From Pseudomonadota bacterium (GTDB taxonomy: Bacteria; Pseudomonadota; Alphaproteobacteria; Rhodospirillales; Magnetospirillaceae), in the NCBI GenBank assembly GCA_023426365.1, contig JAFAAW010000157.1, positions 1-64,000 of the forward strand: 64,000 nucleotides of DNA, given 5' to 3'. The notes under the pieces were generated by a model. The model did no database searches, had not been told where the DNA came from, and saw only the letters and a list, made by a program, of their open reading frames with translations. The translations under genes were made by a program, and so were the position numbers. Below are positions 49,278 through 57,246 of the stretch, in pieces. Positions within the stretch are counted from its first letter, which is position 1. Every line of letters starts with the position of its first letter.

Positions 49278-51056
49278 CTACATCGCTTCCAGCTCGTCGA
49301 TGAAGCCCAGCACCACGTCCAAACCCTGGCGCCAGAAGGCCGGGTCGCTGGCGTCCAGCCCGAAGGGGGCCAGCAATTCCTTGTGGCGATGGACCCCGCC
49401 GGCCCGCAGCATGTCCAGGTACTTGGCCGGGAAGTCCGGCACCTTGCCGCTGCGGTAGACCGAATAGAGCGAGTTCACCAGGCAATCGCCGAAGGCATAG
49501 GCGTAGACGTAGAAGGGCGAGTGGATGAAGTGCGGGATGTAGGTCCAGAACCACTTGTATTCATCGTCGAAACGCAGCGCCGGGCCGAGCGAATCGGTCT
49601 GCACCTGCATCCACAGCTCGCCGATGCGCTCGGCCGGCAATTCGCCGCGGCGGCGTTCCTCGTGCACCAGGGTTTCGAACTGGTAGAAGGCGATCTGGCG
49701 CACCACGGTGTTCAGCATGTCCTCGACCTTGCCGGCCAGCATGGCCTTGCGCCGGGTCGGATCGGTCTCCGCCGCCAGCATGGCCTGGAAGGTCAGCATC
49801 TCGCCGAACACCGAGGCGGTCTCGGCCAGCGTCAGCGGGGTGTCGGCCATCAGCCCGCCCTGCCCCGCCGCCAGCACCTGATGAACGCCATGGCCCAGTT
49901 CGTGCGCCAGCGTCATCACGTCGCGGGTCTTGCCCTGGAAATTGACCAGCAGATAGGGGTGCACCGTGGTCACCGTGGGATGGGCGAAGGCGCCGGGGCT
50001 TTTGCCCGGCCGCACGGGGGCGTCGATCCAGTTGCGGTCGAAGAAGCGCTTGCCCACCGCCGCCATGTCGGGGCTGAACGCGCCATAGGCCCCCAGCACC
50101 GAATCGCGCGCCTGTTCCCAGGTGAAGGTGCGGTCGTCGGAATCGGGCAGCGGCGCGTTGCGGTCCCAGTAATCCAGGCGATCGACGCCGAACCACTTGG
50201 CCTTGAGCTTGTAATAGCGGTGCGAAAGCTGGCCGTAGCAGCCGCGCACCGCCGACACCAGCGCGTCCACCACCTCGTCTTCGACCTGATTGGACAGGTT
50301 GCGATAGGATTGCGGGCGCGGGTACTTGCGCCACTTGTCCTCGATCTCCTTGTCCTTGGCCAGGGTGTTGGTGATCAGCGCGAACAGCGAGGCGTTCTCG
50401 CCCAGCACCTTGCCCAGGGTCGCGGCCGCCGCCTTGCGGGTGGCGGGATCGCGGTCGCTCATCAGATGCAGCGCCTCGGCCGAGGTCAGCATCCTGTCGC
50501 CCAGGGGAAAGCGCAGCCGCGCCATGGTTTCATCGAACAGGCGGTTCCAGGCGCCGCGGCCCGCCACCGACTTTTCGTGCAGCAACTGCTCCACCTCGTC
50601 CGACAATTGGTGCGGGCGGAACACGCGCACGTCGCGCAGCCACGGCGCATAGCGCTTGGCCGCCGGGTCCGCCAGCTTGGCCGCCAGCACGTCGTCGTCC
50701 AGCCGGTTGATCTCCAGCGTGAAGAACAGGGTATGGGTGGAGATGTCGGTCACCCGCTCCTGCATGCCCTGATAGAAGCGGCCGCGTTCGGGGTCGGTCT
50801 GGTCGCCCGCATACAGCAGTTGGGCATAGGACAGGACGCGGTACATCACCTCGCCCATGCGTTCGTATTCGGCGATGGCGGCGCCGAACTCGGCCCCGCT
50901 CAGCCCGGCCAGCTTGCCGGCATAGGCCTGCTGGAAGGCTTCGGCCGCCACGGCCATGGCCGAAAGATCGGCTTCCAGTTGCGGAGAATCGGGGGCGGGA
51001 TAAAGATCGGAAAGGTCCCATTCCGGGAGGGCGCCGAGGTTTTCGATGACGGTCAT
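49278..51056 (-). CDS. pepF: Oligoendopeptidase F, M3 metallopeptidase
   Basis: A 592-residue zinc peptidase. The catalytic motif is LAHELGHGVHQ at about residue 385, with the third zinc ligand in the downstream segment LAETASVFGEMLT. The N-terminal region AGKLAGLSGAEFGAAIAEYE and the middle segment agree with the PepF/M3B clade. It hydrolyses medium-length peptides in the cytoplasm. There is no signal peptide. The gene is divergent from an acyl-CoA synthetase, starts 122 bases apart. Confidence 0.92.
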   Translation of the reverse strand: MTVIENLGALPEWDLSDLYPAPDSPQLEADLSAMAVAAEAFQQAYAGKLAGLSGAEFGAAIAEYERMGEVMYRVLSYAQLLYAGDQTDPERGRFYQGMQERVTDISTHTLFFTLEINRLDDDVLAAKLADPAAKRYAPWLRDVRVFRPHQLSDEVEQLLHEKSVAGRGAWNRLFDETMARLRFPLGDRMLTSAEALHLMSDRDPATRKAAAATLGKVLGENASLFALITNTLAKDKEIEDKWRKYPRPQSYRNLSNQVEDEVVDALVSAVRGCYGQLSHRYYKLKAKWFGVDRLDYWDRNAPLPDSDDRTFTWEQARDSVLGAYGAFSPDMAAVGKRFFDRNWIDAPVRPGKSPGAFAHPTVTTVHPYLLVNFQGKTRDVMTLAHELGHGVHQVLAAGQGGLMADTPLTLAETASVFGEMLTFQAMLAAETDPTRRKAMLAGKVEDMLNTVVRQIAFYQFETLVHEERRRGELPAERIGELWMQVQTDSLGPALRFDDEYKWFWTYIPHFIHSPFYVYAYAFGDCLVNSLYSVYRSGKVPDFPAKYLDMLRAGGVHRHKELLAPFGLDASDPAFWRQGLDVVLGFIDELEAM

Positions 51057-51178
51057 TCAGTGACTCCTTACCCGGGACGGGATATGGGTATGTTTGCCGG
51101 AACGGCCAAGAACGGACGCCTATCAAAAGGCGCTTTGACAACGTAATCAAGGGGGGCGGCGTCGCCCGGGGAGCAGGA

Positions 51179-52969
51179 ATGGCCATTGATTCCGCCGATT
51201 GCCAAAACGTGACCTCCTTGTTCATGGCCCAGGCCGAGGCGAAAGGCGACGCGCCCTTTCTGTGGGCGAAACAGGATGGGCAATGGGTATCGCGGTCGTG
51301 GGCCGGCGTGCGCGCCGACGTGCTGGACCTTGCCGCCGGGCTGGTGGCGTTGGGCCTGAATCCCGGCGACCGCGTCATGCTGGTGGCGGAAAACCGCCCC
51401 GAATGGGCCATCGCCGACCTGGCCATCATGACCGCCGGCGGCATCAGCGTGCCGGCCTATACCACCAACACCCCCGCCGACCACCTGCACATCCTGAACA
51501 ATTCCGGGGCGCGCTTCGTCATCACCTCGACCCGCGCCCTGGCGGAAAAGGTCATGGCCGCCGCCTGGCAGGCCAGTTGCCCGCCCACCGTTATCGCCAT
51601 CCACCCGCCCGAGGTCAGGCAATCCAGCGGCGGCGGCCTGATCTCGTGGGCCGACGCGCTGGCGCTCGGGCGCAGCGGCCAGTCCGGGCTGGCCCGCACC
51701 ATGGCCGCGCCCCAGCGCCAGGACCCGGCCTGCATCATCTATACCTCGGGCACCGGCGGCGCGCCGCGCGGCGTGGTGCTGTCCCACGGGGCGCTGATGT
51801 CCAACGCCAAGGGCGCCCGGCGGCTGGTGGAAACCATCACCGACGGCAACGACGTGTTCCTGTCGTTCCTGCCGTTGTCGCATGCCTATGAACATACCGC
51901 CGGCCTGATCCTGCCCATCCTGATCGGCGCCCAGATCTATTACGCGGAAAGCATCGAGGCGCTGGTCGCCAACATGGCCGAGGCCCGCCCCACCATCATG
52001 ACGGCGGTGCCGCGCCTGTACGAGATGATGCGCGTGCGCATCCTGCACGGCCTGCGCCGCCAGAGCGCGACCAAGCAATACCTGTTCAACAAGACGGTGG
52101 AACTGGGGACCAAGCGCTATAACCAGGGCCGGCTTGGCCCCCTGGACGCGCTGATGGACAGGGTGCTGGACCGGCTGGTGCGCGACAAGGTGCGCCAGCG
52201 CTTCGGCGGCCGGCTGGCCGCCATGGTGTCGGGCGGCGCGCCGCTGGCGTTCGAGGTCGGGCTGTTCTTCACCGCGCTGGGGGTGCGCATCCTGCAAGGC
52301 TACGGCCAGACCGAGGCGGCGCCGGTGATCTGCGCCAACCATCCGCGCCGCATCAAGATCGACACCGTCGGCCCGGCGCTGGAGGGCGTCGAGGTGCGCA
52401 TCGCCGCCGACGGCGAAATCCTGGTGCGCGGCGAAAACGTCATGAACGGCTATTGGAACGATCCCGCCGGCACCGCCAACGTGCTGCGCGACGGCTGGCT
52501 GCACACCGGCGACATCGGCGAGTTGGACGAGGACGGCTATTTGCGCATCACCGACCGCAAGAAGGACATCATCGTCAATTCGGGCGGCGACAACATCTCG
52601 CCCCAGCGGGTCGAGGGCTTCCTGACGCTGGCCCCCGAACTTGCCCAGGCCATGGCCCACGGCGACCGCCGCCCCCATCTGGTGGCCCTGGTGGTGCCCG
52701 ATGCCGAATGGGCGGCGGAATGGGCGCGCGCGCGCGACAAGCCGACCGAACTGGCCGATCTGGTCGAGGATGCCGAATTCCGCCAGGCGGTGCAGCAGGC
52801 GGTGGACCGCGTCAACAAGACCCTGTCCACCATCGAGAAGGTGCGCAAGGTGGTGGTGGCGGGCGAGCCGTTCACCACCGAGAACGGCATGCTGACCCCC
52901 ACCATGAAGATCCGCCGCCACGTCATCCGCAAGGTCTACGGCGACCGGCTGGAGGCCCTGTACGGCTAG
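51179..52969 (+). CDS. AMP-dependent long-chain acyl-CoA synthetase
   Basis: A 596-residue ligase of the FadD/AMP-binding type. The P-loop reads IIYTSGTGGAPRGVVLSHG (the usual lysine is arginine and the second T is G), followed by GYGQTEAAPVICANHPRR, the adenylate region TGDIGELDEDGYLRITDRKK and the catalytic-lysine neighbourhood NGMLTPTMKIRRHVI. It would activate fatty acids for beta-oxidation or lipid synthesis. Eukaryote-like bubblegum-type ligases share this form. Start ATG at 51179 follows GGGGAGCAGGA. Confidence 0.88.
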   Translation: MAIDSADCQNVTSLFMAQAEAKGDAPFLWAKQDGQWVSRSWAGVRADVLDLAAGLVALGLNPGDRVMLVAENRPEWAIADLAIMTAGGISVPAYTTNTPADHLHILNNSGARFVITSTRALAEKVMAAAWQASCPPTVIAIHPPEVRQSSGGGLISWADALALGRSGQSGLARTMAAPQRQDPACIIYTSGTGGAPRGVVLSHGALMSNAKGARRLVETITDGNDVFLSFLPLSHAYEHTAGLILPILIGAQIYYAESIEALVANMAEARPTIMTAVPRLYEMMRVRILHGLRRQSATKQYLFNKTVELGTKRYNQGRLGPLDALMDRVLDRLVRDKVRQRFGGRLAAMVSGGAPLAFEVGLFFTALGVRILQGYGQTEAAPVICANHPRRIKIDTVGPALEGVEVRIAADGEILVRGENVMNGYWNDPAGTANVLRDGWLHTGDIGELDEDGYLRITDRKKDIIVNSGGDNISPQRVEGFLTLAPELAQAMAHGDRRPHLVALVVPDAEWAAEWARARDKPTELADLVEDAEFRQAVQQAVDRVNKTLSTIEKVRKVVVAGEPFTTENGMLTPTMKIRRHVIRKVYGDRLEALYG

Positions 52970-53043
52970 GGGCAAACGCTGGGGTGGCGCCGCCCTTGGG
53001 CCGTTCCCAGATTGACATAAGGCCCATGCCCAAGGACTCCGCC

Positions 53044-53268
53044 ATGTCCGATGTCTGGTTCACCAGCACCACAATCACCTGCCCCGTCTGCGGCCATCGC
53101 CAGACCGAGGACATGCCCGGCCAGCTCTGGTCGCTGACCTGCAAGGGCTGCGGCCATGTCATGCACCCGCCCAAGGGCGAGTGCTGCGTGTTCTGCGCCT
53201 ATGGCGATGCGCCCTGCCCGGATGCCCAGATTACCAGTTCCTGTTCGTGCGGGGCCGAGGGCGCCTGA
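53044..53268 (+). CDS. GDCCVxC-type cysteine-rich small protein
   Basis: A 74-residue protein with nine cysteines. It begins with a zinc-ribbon-like CPVCGHRQTEDMPGQLW and C-x2-C pair (LTCKGCGHVM), then PPKGECCVFCAYGDAPCPD. The latter is the conserved element of the GDCCVxC family, in which some members carry selenocysteine; here the element is all cysteine and begins GECC instead of GDCC. ATG at 53044 has AAGGA before it; ATG at 53026 is an alternative. It lies 74 bases after the acyl-CoA synthetase. Redox or metal-handling role is inferred only. Confidence 0.78.
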   Translation: MSDVWFTSTTITCPVCGHRQTEDMPGQLWSLTCKGCGHVMHPPKGECCVFCAYGDAPCPDAQITSSCSCGAEGA

Positions 53269-53279
53269 CGGCGCCTTCA

Positions 53280-53480
53280 TCAATGGCCGGCATGCACCGC
53301 CGGGCCGCCTGCCTTCACCGGCACCGGGGCCGGCCATTCATCAAGACTGGTGGGGGAACAGGCGTCCCCTTGGGCTGGCGCGGGCGTCAGCCGGGTGCGG
53401 GTATGGCGAATCCCGGCCTGCTGCAATTCATCGCGCAGCAGATCGCCCGACCATGTGGTTCCCCGTTTGCGCAGAAACAT
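53280..53480 (-). CDS. Possible small protein, 66 residues
   Basis: Unrecognised. It is supported mainly by a strong ribosome site, GGCAGGAGGCATCG, directly before the ATG at 53480, and GC-rich third positions. It begins MFLRKRGTTWSGDLLRDELQ, amphipathic and basic, and has a proline-rich C terminus. It occupies most of the 438-base gap 53269-53706, which otherwise contains no recognisable element and turns AT-richer after 53480. It could be non-coding. Confidence 0.35.
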   Translation of the reverse strand: MFLRKRGTTWSGDLLRDELQQAGIRHTRTRLTPAPAQGDACSPTSLDEWPAPVPVKAGGPAVHAGH

Positions 53481-53706
53481 CGATGCCTCCTGCCTCAGGT
53501 GCCCTGATCACCTGCACGCAAGAGACGTACCAGTTATTGTGCGGCGCAAAATCTCGGTTTTCCGCCCCGGGCGCGCATTGGGACCGATGAAATTTTGATC
53601 ATACTGGCGCGAAATTGGGCAGGTCAGGCCGCCGGCAGCCAACGCAGAAGGGACGACGGAACATGAAAAATGGCCGGCCCCCGGGCAAGGGGCCGTCCAT
53701 GACGGA

Positions 53707-54270
53707 TCAGCCGCCGCCGACCGGGATCGGCTCGATCACCGAGGCGAACACGGTGCTGAGCTTGGCCATGCCCTCGGCGGGGGGCTGCTGGATCGCGCGG
53801 GCGGTGATGTCGTACTTGGCCGACTGGTCGGTGCTGCGCGAGTTCGAGCTCTTGTTGGTCACCGAGCCGGAGATGGAGGCGTTGAAGCCCCAATAGGAGA
53901 AGCCGGACGAGAACGAACCGGTCTGCTCGCTGGACGAGGTATCGACGGTCTGTTCCTTCACTTCCATGGTGAAGGCGACGGTGGCCTCCTCCATGGTGAA
54001 GGCGGGCACCGGCACCAGCGAGATCAGCGGCGCGTTGACCTCGATGTCCTGCTTGGTGATGTTGCCGTTGCCATCGGTCACCGGGCGCTGCAGCTTGAAG
54101 GTGACGATGTTGGTGGGGCCGTCCTGCTTGCCGTCCTTCCAGGCCAGCTTGAACACGTAATCCAAGTAGACCCGGCACAGTTCGGCCTGGCCCTTGGCGA
54201 CTTCGATGATCGGACTGCACACCAGCAGGCCGAGCGGGAGACCCGCAAACTTCTGAGTAAGGTCAGCCAT
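53707..54270 (-). CDS. DUF2589 protein
   Basis: A 187-residue protein that I assign to DUF2589. It starts TQKFAGLPLGLLVCSPIIEV, has a beta-rich core with APLISLVPVPAFTMEEATVAF and the parallel FTMEVKEQTVDTSSSE, then a serine-rich stretch and PPAEGMAKLSTVFASVI, the family C terminus. No signal peptide or membrane helix. It is the last gene of a four-gene minus-strand group with a second DUF2589 gene 59 bases upstream. Family function is not known; co-occurring pairs of this family suggest a structural or complex-forming role. Confidence 0.75.
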   Translation of the reverse strand: MADLTQKFAGLPLGLLVCSPIIEVAKGQAELCRVYLDYVFKLAWKDGKQDGPTNIVTFKLQRPVTDGNGNITKQDIEVNAPLISLVPVPAFTMEEATVAFTMEVKEQTVDTSSSEQTGSFSSGFSYWGFNASISGSVTNKSSNSRSTDQSAKYDITARAIQQPPAEGMAKLSTVFASVIEPIPVGGG

Positions 54271-54329
54271 GGTTCATTCCCCTGGGTTGTGTAGGGAGCC
54301 GACCCGGCGGCAACCGGGCCGGACCAGGA

Positions 54330-54899
54330 TCAGAGAAGCTTGACAGCCTCCCTCGACAAACGGGCGAAGCCCTCGGGGGCCTCGTCCCGCTTGAAGACGA
54401 GTTCGATTTCCTGGGCGTCCTGCGGCTTTTCCGCCGCCTCGCCGGCCGTCGCGGCCTTCAGCGCCAGCGGCGTGACCCGCAACCGCCTGGTCTTGTCGTC
54501 CAGGCTGGCGCTGACGGTCAGGCGCACCGTCACCTGATCCAGCGCCAAGGCGCTGTGATGGCTGAGCGCCACCGTCGGCACCTCGGCCAGGCGCGGCGTG
54601 CCACCGGGTCCGGGCAAGGCGACGCGCAACAGGCGCGGGGCCAGCACAGGCGGCGTTTCGGCAGCCTCGGGGGCCGCAGCCGCATCGGTGCCAGTGGCTT
54701 CGGTGCCAGTGGCGTCGGGGGCGGTGGCCTCGGTGGCGGCGGCGGCCTTCTCGCCCATGGCCGCCCGCGCCTGCTCGGGCGGCAATGGCTCGAAATGCTG
54801 GACGAATTGCTGGACCGCATGGGTCTCGATCGCCTGCTGGGCGTCGCGGATGGCGACGCCGATGGCCTGGAACAAGGCCGACATGTCCATGTCAGCCAT
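54330..54899 (-). CDS. Second DUF2589-like protein with Ala/Thr/Glu-rich linker
   Basis: A 189-residue protein. The N-terminal helices (about 1-40, ALFQAIGVAIRDAQQAIETH) are followed by an alanine/threonine/glutamate/proline-rich linker (about 50-88) containing repeated TEAT/TGTEAT/TGTDA units. A C-terminal beta-domain then begins LRVALPGPGGTPRLAEVPTV and ends RDEAPEGFARLSREAVKLL, the DUF2589 C-terminal pattern. Its 3' partner is the other DUF2589 gene; the 5' gene overlaps by eight bases. The two DUF2589 products differ enough to form a heteromer rather than be recent duplicates. Confidence 0.65.
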   Translation of the reverse strand: MADMDMSALFQAIGVAIRDAQQAIETHAVQQFVQHFEPLPPEQARAAMGEKAAAATEATAPDATGTEATGTDAAAAPEAAETPPVLAPRLLRVALPGPGGTPRLAEVPTVALSHHSALALDQVTVRLTVSASLDDKTRRLRVTPLALKAATAGEAAEKPQDAQEIELVFKRDEAPEGFARLSREAVKLL

Positions 54900-55143
54900 G
54901 GGCCCACACCTCCTCGGGCGGGACCGGGACCATCAGCTCGGCCGCGTCCAGGTCGTACTTGGCGGCCAGCGCCTCCAGGTCGCTGCCCACCTCGACCACC
55001 TGATGGCGGTCGCTGTTGGGAATGGGCGCCCACACCGCATAGCGGCCCAGCACCACCTGCTGGCCCTCCACCTCCACCGACTGGTCCTGGCCCAGATCGG
55101 TCAGAAACAGCTTGTTCGACGTCAGGCTTTCCCAATCGGTCAT
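54892..55143 (-). CDS. Small unknown protein of the DUF2589 group, 83 residues
   Basis: Not recognised. A compact acidic protein, MTDWESLTSNKLFLTDLGQD at the start, with an internal segment VVLGRYAVWAPIPNSD and a C-terminal YDLDAAELMVPVPPEEVW. No signal, membrane helix or cysteine. It overlaps the second DUF2589 gene by eight bases and follows the nuclease-like gene by 15 bases, so all four genes appear co-transcribed. It could be an immunity or adaptor protein; this is inference from position. Confidence 0.6.
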   Translation of the reverse strand: MTDWESLTSNKLFLTDLGQDQSVEVEGQQVVLGRYAVWAPIPNSDRHQVVEVGSDLEALAAKYDLDAAELMVPVPPEEVWAHG

Positions 55144-55158
55144 CGCCGCATCCTCCTT

Positions 55159-55740
55159 CTACAGGTGCGAATCATCGTTGTGGATATCGAGCGCGGTAAT
55201 ATTAGTGAAATGCATGACGCCGTAATCCGGGTCAGTGGCATGTATGTAGGCCATGTGGCCGGTGTTCTTATCCATCCGCACCATTCGCGCATTGATGGTG
55301 ATGTGCGACGGAACCTTGCTGTACGGAGAAAAATCACCAAACGAGATGTTTGCCACATTCACCCAATAGTGAACGCCGTACCAATAGCCGTGCCTCGGAT
55401 GGCCGCGATGGAACAGGTCGGCGTATTCGCACGCGTTCTTGATGCGGTTTTCGTGGGTGGCGTGGTTGCGGTTGGCCGTCTTGGTCAGCGGCGTCAGATT
55501 GCGGGTCCATTCCCCGTCGCCGCCCAAATTGTCGTTCAAAAGATGCCCGGCCACCCATCGGTCGGGGTCGCGGTCATGCAGCGGGCGCATCAACGACGGA
55601 ATGCTCTTGGCCGAAGTCTTGCTGCCGTAATTGACGGATTTGGCGGCGGTCGGCCCCAGGATCACATCCATGCTGGTGCCGCCGAACGTGCCGGCCATAC
55701 CCCAGTCAGGATTCCTCAGATATCGCGGACCATCTGGCAT
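55159..55740 (-). CDS. Small nuclease/toxin-like protein with GHLLN-LGG-NLTP motif
   Basis: A 193-residue protein. The motif WVAGHLLNDNLGGDGEW, followed by NLTPLTKTANRNHATHE, resembles the endonuclease-type domain used as a C-terminal warhead of polymorphic toxins (GHLL...LGG...NL(T/V)P...N...H). Here it stands alone, with no trafficking domain or signal peptide. The candidate catalytic residues are H in GHLLN and H in the ANRNH segment. The codon use and local base composition are more AT-rich than neighbours, and the 5' region to 55860 even more so. A minus-strand TTGACT at 55802-55807 may be the -35. Nuclease activity is inferred. Confidence 0.6.
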   Translation of the reverse strand: MPDGPRYLRNPDWGMAGTFGGTSMDVILGPTAAKSVNYGSKTSAKSIPSLMRPLHDRDPDRWVAGHLLNDNLGGDGEWTRNLTPLTKTANRNHATHENRIKNACEYADLFHRGHPRHGYWYGVHYWVNVANISFGDFSPYSKVPSHITINARMVRMDKNTGHMAYIHATDPDYGVMHFTNITALDIHNDDSHL

Positions 55741-55975
55741 ATCGCAACCTCTACGGGTTATATGTCGATATGACCGACTCCTATCACCACAATATTCCGA
55801 GAGTCAACCCGTTTAGGTTGTTTTTTGGCGCAATTTTATGCCCTGCGCTTGCGGCAGCACCGACTCAACGCCGTTCACCCGGGGCAGCGCCGTGCCGGCC
55901 CCGGGGGAAAAATGTCACGCTATGGGAAGGAAGCGGCGCCGCAGGCCCGGCCTCAGCCCGGCCCGCCGGGGGCGC

Positions 55976-56956
55976 TTACACCTTGTGGAACTGCTTGAAC
56001 CACTCGATGAACTTGGGCACGCCGACGCTGATGGGCGTGGTGGGGGCATAGCCGACGTCGCGCGCGATGGCGTCGATGTCGGCGTAGGTTTCCTTGACGT
56101 CACCCGCCTGCATCGGCTCGAACTTGTATTCGGCCTTCATGCCCAGGCTCTGCTCCACCAGACCAATGAAATCCATCAGCTTTTCGGAGCGGTTGTTGCC
56201 GATGTTGTACACCCGCGCCGGCGGCACGATGCCGTCGTCGGCCATGGGGGTGTCATGAACGCCCACGATGCCCGACACGATATCGTCCACGAAAGTGAAG
56301 TCGCGGCGCATGTCGCCGTTGTTGAACACGGTGATGGGCTTGCCCTGCAAGATGGCGGTGGCGAACAGATAGGCCGCCATGTCCGGGCGCCCCCACGGGC
56401 CGTACACGGTGAAGAAGCGCAAGCCCGTGGTGGGGATGCGGTACAGGTGGGAATAGCAATGGCTCATCAGCTCGCCCGCGCGCTTGGTGGCGGCGTAAAG
56501 CGAGATGGGCTGGTCCACCCGGTCCTCGACCGAGAACGGCAGCTTGGTGTTGGCCCCATAGACCGAGCTGGAGCTGGCATAGACGAAGTGCTTGCACTTG
56601 TCGTTGGCCCGCGCCAGTTCCAGCATCACCAGATGCCCCTCGATGTTCGAGTGGGTGTAGTCGTGCGGCGCCTTGAGCGAATGGCGCACGCCCGCCTGGG
56701 CGGCCAGGTTGATGTAGCTGGTGATATCGGGATTGGCGCGCGCCACCTCGGCCATGGCGGCGCGATCGGCGATGTCGGCCTGATGGAAGACGAAACCGGG
56801 CTTGTCGAGCAGTTGCGCCAGCCGGGCCTGCTTGAGCGCCGGATCGTAATAGGCGTTCATGTTGTCCACGCCCACCACCTTCTCGCCACGCGCCAGCAGA
56901 CGCAGGCTGGTGTGGAAGCCGATGAACCCGGCGGCGCCGGTGACGAGGATGGTCAT
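55976..56956 (-). CDS. NAD-dependent sugar epimerase, UDP-glucuronate 4-epimerase type
   Basis: A 326-residue short-chain-dehydrogenase-fold epimerase. It begins ILVTGAAGFIGFHTSLRLLA (NAD-binding GxxGxxG), has the catalytic SSSSVYG and YAATKRAGE (Y-x3-K) motifs, and NNGDMRRDFTFVDDIVSGIV, typical of UDP-glucuronate 4-epimerases and relatives. It would supply UDP-galacturonate for surface polysaccharide. ATG at 56956 is the natural start. It is divergent from the large TPR protein (290 bases between), also concerned with glycan-type functions. Confidence 0.88.
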   Translation of the reverse strand: MTILVTGAAGFIGFHTSLRLLARGEKVVGVDNMNAYYDPALKQARLAQLLDKPGFVFHQADIADRAAMAEVARANPDITSYINLAAQAGVRHSLKAPHDYTHSNIEGHLVMLELARANDKCKHFVYASSSSVYGANTKLPFSVEDRVDQPISLYAATKRAGELMSHCYSHLYRIPTTGLRFFTVYGPWGRPDMAAYLFATAILQGKPITVFNNGDMRRDFTFVDDIVSGIVGVHDTPMADDGIVPPARVYNIGNNRSEKLMDFIGLVEQSLGMKAEYKFEPMQAGDVKETYADIDAIARDVGYAPTTPISVGVPKFIEWFKQFHKV

Positions 56957-57246
56957 GAAGCGATCCCTTGGCGAAAATCCGAAAGCCGCCCTGATATAGC
57001 CTGAATGGTCGGAGGAATCACGCCCCGATCGCGGCGCATGCGAACACCCTGCCGCCGCCGCCGTTTTCCGGCCGCGCCCCTCCGCGAACAGCCATATAGG
57101 TATTTCCACCGAAGGCGACGGCGATCCGCGATCCGTGCAGGGACCTTGCGGTGTTCTCTCTTCCCCTTTGGGCTTGACCCCTTGGCGCGAGCGCGCTTGA
57201 CTGCCCGACGCGGGGGCGCAAGCAGATCAGGCAAGGGGAGGCCGTC

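Noticed and set aside
53044..53268. Selenocysteine (in-frame TGA) in the GDCCVxC protein
   Set aside because: All positions of the motif are cysteine codons and the only TGA is the terminal stop.
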